Shown piece after piece: positions 6,248-8,298 of a stretch of DNA of 8,298 bases. The notes below the pieces were generated by a model. It was not told the DNA's origin. It made no database searches and worked only from the letters and a program-made list of their open reading frames with translations. Source of the DNA: Ruminococcaceae bacterium UBA2806 (GTDB lineage: Bacteria; Bacillota; Clostridia; Oscillospirales; Acutalibacteraceae). Location: assembly GCA_002351795.1 (NCBI GenBank), contig DEHG01000119.1, forward strand, positions 6,892 to 15,189. The letters are read 5' to 3'. The translations under genes and the position numbers were made by a program. Numbering within the stretch: the stretch's first letter is position 1; every line of letters starts with the position of its first letter.

Positions 6248-6537
6248 TGTCGGGTTCATAATTATAATATTAATTCATACAATCTGTCTTTTGAAGCAGT
6301 TTTTTCTATCATAAGCAATGCCTTGCTGATGCGTTTTTAGCTATTGAGCATCGTTTTGACGCTTGCTGAGTTTCACAGATTCAGGCTTTTAAAGAGAAAG
6401 ACATGGGCATCTCTAAAAACTTGTTTCACAAATGCCCTCATGTTTACTGTATCAGGTGATCCAACAGGTCAGATCAGCTCTGCGCCTTTGTTTTATATTC
6501 TGCCGATAAAATAATATGACCCTATGTAAAACTCAAG
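6248..6537. other. Intergenic region without an intact gene
   Basis: These 290 bases hold no convincing ORF on either strand. Two short minus-strand open stretches look somewhat coding-like. One ends K-S-L-N-L before a stop near 6374, and the other, around 6255-6320, contains MIEKTASKDRLYELIL before a stop. Neither has a ribosome binding site, and neither can be assigned to a family. They may be remnants of a decayed gene or insertion element, or chance. An AAGACA-18-TATAAT promoter-like pair (6290-6261) and a long inverted repeat (6401-6443) are the only other structures noticed. Confidence 0.45.
6401..6443. repeat. Imperfect inverted repeat with 21-base loop
   Basis: ACATGGGCAT (6401-6410) and ATGCCC-TC-ATGT (6432-6443) are complementary over ten pairs, with a two-base bulge in the right arm. 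The 21-base loop is A/T-rich. No T tract follows in either direction, so it is not a normal terminator. It could be part of a small non-autonomous element, a structured RNA or a chance palindrome. Confidence 0.5.
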
Positions 6538-6723
6538 CTAAACCGTGATCTCAAAATACAGCCTCCTGCCGTTTACAGTTTTAAGATAGTTTGAATATTT
6601 TAAAATGCCGATCTTCGGATCATTAACAGTTACATAAAAAATATTTGAATATTCTTTATCCGTATCTTTGCAAATATCTTTGTTTCCGGTAATTACTAAA
6701 GCAGTTTTCTTGATTCTTTCCAT
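6538..6723 (-). CDS. Small hypothetical protein (61 aa), possibly a gene remnant
   Basis: A 61-residue ORF of unrecognised family. Codon use looks coding-like, and an AGAGAGG about 12-13 bases before the ATG is a possible but distant ribosome binding site. The frame is closed just upstream by a TAA immediately before the AAA-ATG, so it does not extend. The protein begins with a basic stretch (ERIKK) and ends in a hydrophobic/basic segment (GRRLYFEITV), with no signal peptide, membrane helix or cysteine motif. It lies 108 bases after the glycosyltransferase stop; those 108 bases are A/T-rich and show no clear terminator, so it may be cotranscribed. It could be a real small protein or the surviving C-terminus of a longer gene. 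Confidence 0.4.
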   Translation of the reverse strand: MERIKKTALVITGNKDICKDTDKEYSNIFYVTVNDPKIGILKYSNYLKTVNGRRLYFEITV

Positions 6724-6831
6724 TTTTTACAAACAACCTCTCTTGCCGATAATACCTTCCGTTTTTTTGAACATTCATACCTTAATCAAACCGGACAGGA
6801 ACAATTTTTTTGGTTTTGTTGTGATCTGCGC

Positions 6832-8298
6832 TTATCGGACAGTCACCCTGAATACATCATACATATAATCCTCAATAGTATACTGTATTCTGCCGAGATA
6901 ATCCACCTTATGATTTGCCGGCATTTCAAACTGATCGTGAATAATCTTTTCTGTCTGCTTCTTTCCGTAGTTCTGCCCGAAATCATTGAACATAATAATA
7001 ACATAGCTTTCATTTATTTTACTAAGCTGCTCGGACATACCCATATAGTTCGTACCCGATCCGTTTGTATCACAAACCGAATAAACTTTTGATGTCTCCT
7101 GAAAATCGGGAGAAAAGGCATGGATAATATGGTTTTCTGTTATAATAAAACATGGCTTCCCTTTTAATTCGGATCTGAGTTCAGGCATAGCCTCCGGCAG
7201 GATATATGAATATATTATCCCACAGTTACTCATGCATACAAAAAAAGCACACAATCCTGTTGTCACTGCATATGAAAGTCTGTTTACATTCAGTTTATTT
7301 ACTTTTTTTGAAAAGGCTTTTCTTATCAAAACGATCAATAACGAACAGATAAGTACAGAAAAATACGGAAGTATGAAAAAATAATATCTTTCCGCACAGA
7401 ATTTCATTTCAGCGGCATTCTTCCCGACAAAAATGCTTGTCAGTATCAAGGCAGCCATAAAAAGTGTAAATGGAAGATATTTTTCTGGAAAAGCAAACTT
7501 TTTTTTCTCCTTCATTTTGCCCTTCATTTTCAGGAAAAAAACAGCAAAAATTACAAGCCAAATTCCTGCAAAGATCAATTTTGCAGTATTTACCATCTTA
7601 ATATCGGAAATATTGAAAAAAAATGATGAGATGATACTTTTGAACAGTTTAGTAAATGATATATTTAATCCAGATGGAAATAATCTTCTTTCATCGGACA
7701 TATGAAGTTCTGTATATGCGCCATTGAACATATGAAGTACCGTCGCAGGAAAAATTGCAAATGCGGCAGCTACTGATGCGAGCACACTCAGCCCCAGACC
7801 GAAAAACTCTTTAAATTTCTTCTTGAAAAGCAAATAAATGCAAAAAATCAGCGTTAAAAAAAATGCAAATAAGTAAAACATATACTGTGTCAGTAATCCG
7901 GCTAAAACTGTCAGCGAAATACCGACAACATATCTTGTTTTTAAAGTCTTATAAAACCTGATATAGAAATATGCAGCCATTACCGAAAGCATTGTCAACA
8001 GACAATACATTCTTATAAATGAGGTACAGCTTACAGCTCCCCCGGAAAAACCCCAGAATACCATGGACAGCAGCGCCGTTTTTTTTGATCCCGTAAGCTC
8101 CATTGCAAAAAAATACAGAAAAATCAGAGTTACTGTATAGAATATGATATTCGGAACAAGGCCCTGCCATTTTGAGAAGACATCGGGCGTAAATGAGCAG
8201 ATGGTGTGCAGGATACAATAATACAGCGGTGGATGTATATCACATACCTGATTATAAAAAACAGTTCCATAGTCAAAGCGTTCATCATTCTGAACAGT
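6832..8298 (-). CDS. GT39/ArnT-like membrane glycosyltransferase, N-terminus outside window
   Basis: The reading frame is open from the right window edge to the TAA at 6834-6832, giving 488 visible residues. An ATG at 8103 is internal, not the start, because family-conserved sequence continues upstream. The visible N-terminal part holds D-I-H-P-P-L-Y-Y (8241-8218), the hallmark loop of dolichyl/undecaprenyl-phosphate-sugar-dependent transferases (PMT, ArnT, RgtA; Pfam PMT_2 type). A later F-I-R-M-Y (8019-8005) fits the family's conserved R-M-Y segment. Many hydrophobic helices follow, then a C-terminal domain of about 120 residues with no strong membrane segment, probably extracytoplasmic. 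Such enzymes transfer a sugar from a lipid-phosphate carrier to cell-surface glycans or proteins outside the membrane. The donor and acceptor cannot be inferred, and the gene shows no functional tie to the redox operon. Confidence 0.88.
   Translation of the reverse strand, partial: TVQNDERFDYGTVFYNQVCDIHPPLYYCILHTICSFTPDVFSKWQGLVPNIIFYTVTLIFLYFFAMELTGSKKTALLSMVFWGFSGGAVSCTSFIRMYCLLTMLSVMAAYFYIRFYKTLKTRYVVGISLTVLAGLLTQYMFYLFAFFLTLIFCIYLLFKKKFKEFFGLGLSVLASVAAAFAIFPATVLHMFNGAYTELHMSDERRLFPSGLNISFTKLFKSIISSFFFNISDIKMVNTAKLIFAGIWLVIFAVFFLKMKGKMKEKKKFAFPEKYLPFTLFMAALILTSIFVGKNAAEMKFCAERYYFFILPYFSVLICSLLIVLIRKAFSKKVNKLNVNRLSYAVTTGLCAFFVCMSNCGIIYSYILPEAMPELRSELKGKPCFIITENHIIHAFSPDFQETSKVYSVCDTNGSGTNYMGMSEQLSKINESYVIIMFNDFGQNYGKKQTEKIIHDQFEMPANHKVDYLGRIQYTIEDYMYDVFRVTVR

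Noticed and set aside
6261..6290. AAGACA-18-TATAAT as the main operon promoter
   Set aside because: The -10 is perfect, but the -35 is weak and a terminator-like hairpin lies between it and the genes. TTGAGA-16-TATACT near 6111-6138 is closer, better balanced, and overlaps a palindrome. A secondary role is not excluded.
8101..8103. ATG at 8103 as the start of the glycosyltransferase
   Set aside because: The frame stays open to the window edge, and the codons upstream of it encode the conserved D-I-H-P-P-L-Y-Y loop, so the gene is truncated by the window rather than starting here.
1..8298. CRISPR arrays, tRNA or rRNA genes, and intact transposases
   Set aside because: No regularly spaced repeats, cloverleaf-forming segments, rRNA-like sequence or intact transposase frames were seen on either strand.

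Overview
The window looks like a chromosomal stretch from an anaerobic Firmicute, probably a gut clostridium of the Ruminococcaceae/Oscillospiraceae kind. The reasons are moderate-to-low G+C, strong GGAGG ribosome binding sites, densely packed same-strand genes, and an oxygen-sensitive archerase-type iron-sulfur enzyme system. This placement is an inference from style, not a database match. Every convincing gene lies on the minus strand, so transcription runs from right to left.

Right end (6832-8298): the C-terminal part of a polytopic GT39/ArnT-like membrane glycosyltransferase whose start lies beyond the window. After it come a small orphan ORF (6538-6723) and about 460 bases of intergenic DNA. 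That DNA holds a long imperfect inverted repeat, scraps of coding-like sequence, a weak terminator-like hairpin, and a well-formed sigma-A-type promoter. A perfect 14-bp palindrome overlaps the -10 box and the predicted transcription start.

Main block (6077 to 220): six tightly packed genes that must form one operon, with 4-base ATGA overlaps at two junctions and gaps of 4-15 bases at the others, closed by a strong intrinsic terminator (158-213). In order they encode: (1) a paralogue of the benzoyl-CoA reductase / 2-hydroxyacyl-CoA dehydratase / double-cubane cluster protein (DCCP) superfamily that has lost every cluster-ligand cysteine; (2) a NapH-like membrane polyferredoxin with two C-terminal [4Fe-4S] motifs; (3) an intact DCCP-like catalytic protein with all expected cysteine positions; (4) an archerase, the ATP-dependent [4Fe-4S] activator that fires low-potential electrons into such enzymes; (5) a CcdA/DsbD-like six-helix membrane protein with intramembrane cysteines and a CX2CX2C loop; (6) an exported acidic protein ending in a CX2CX3CX6C module.

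The most economical reading is a membrane-coupled, ATP-driven reductase. The polyferredoxin would supply or collect electrons at the membrane, the archerase would raise their reducing power, and the intact/degenerate DCCP pair would form an asymmetric catalytic complex. The CcdA-like protein and the exported cysteine protein would extend redox, thiol or metal chemistry to the outside of the membrane. No acyl-CoA genes are present, so the default label 2-hydroxyacyl-CoA dehydratase is probably misleading. The substrate cannot be read from the sequence. Left of the terminator (1-157) there is only an outward-facing minus-strand promoter for a gene outside the window.
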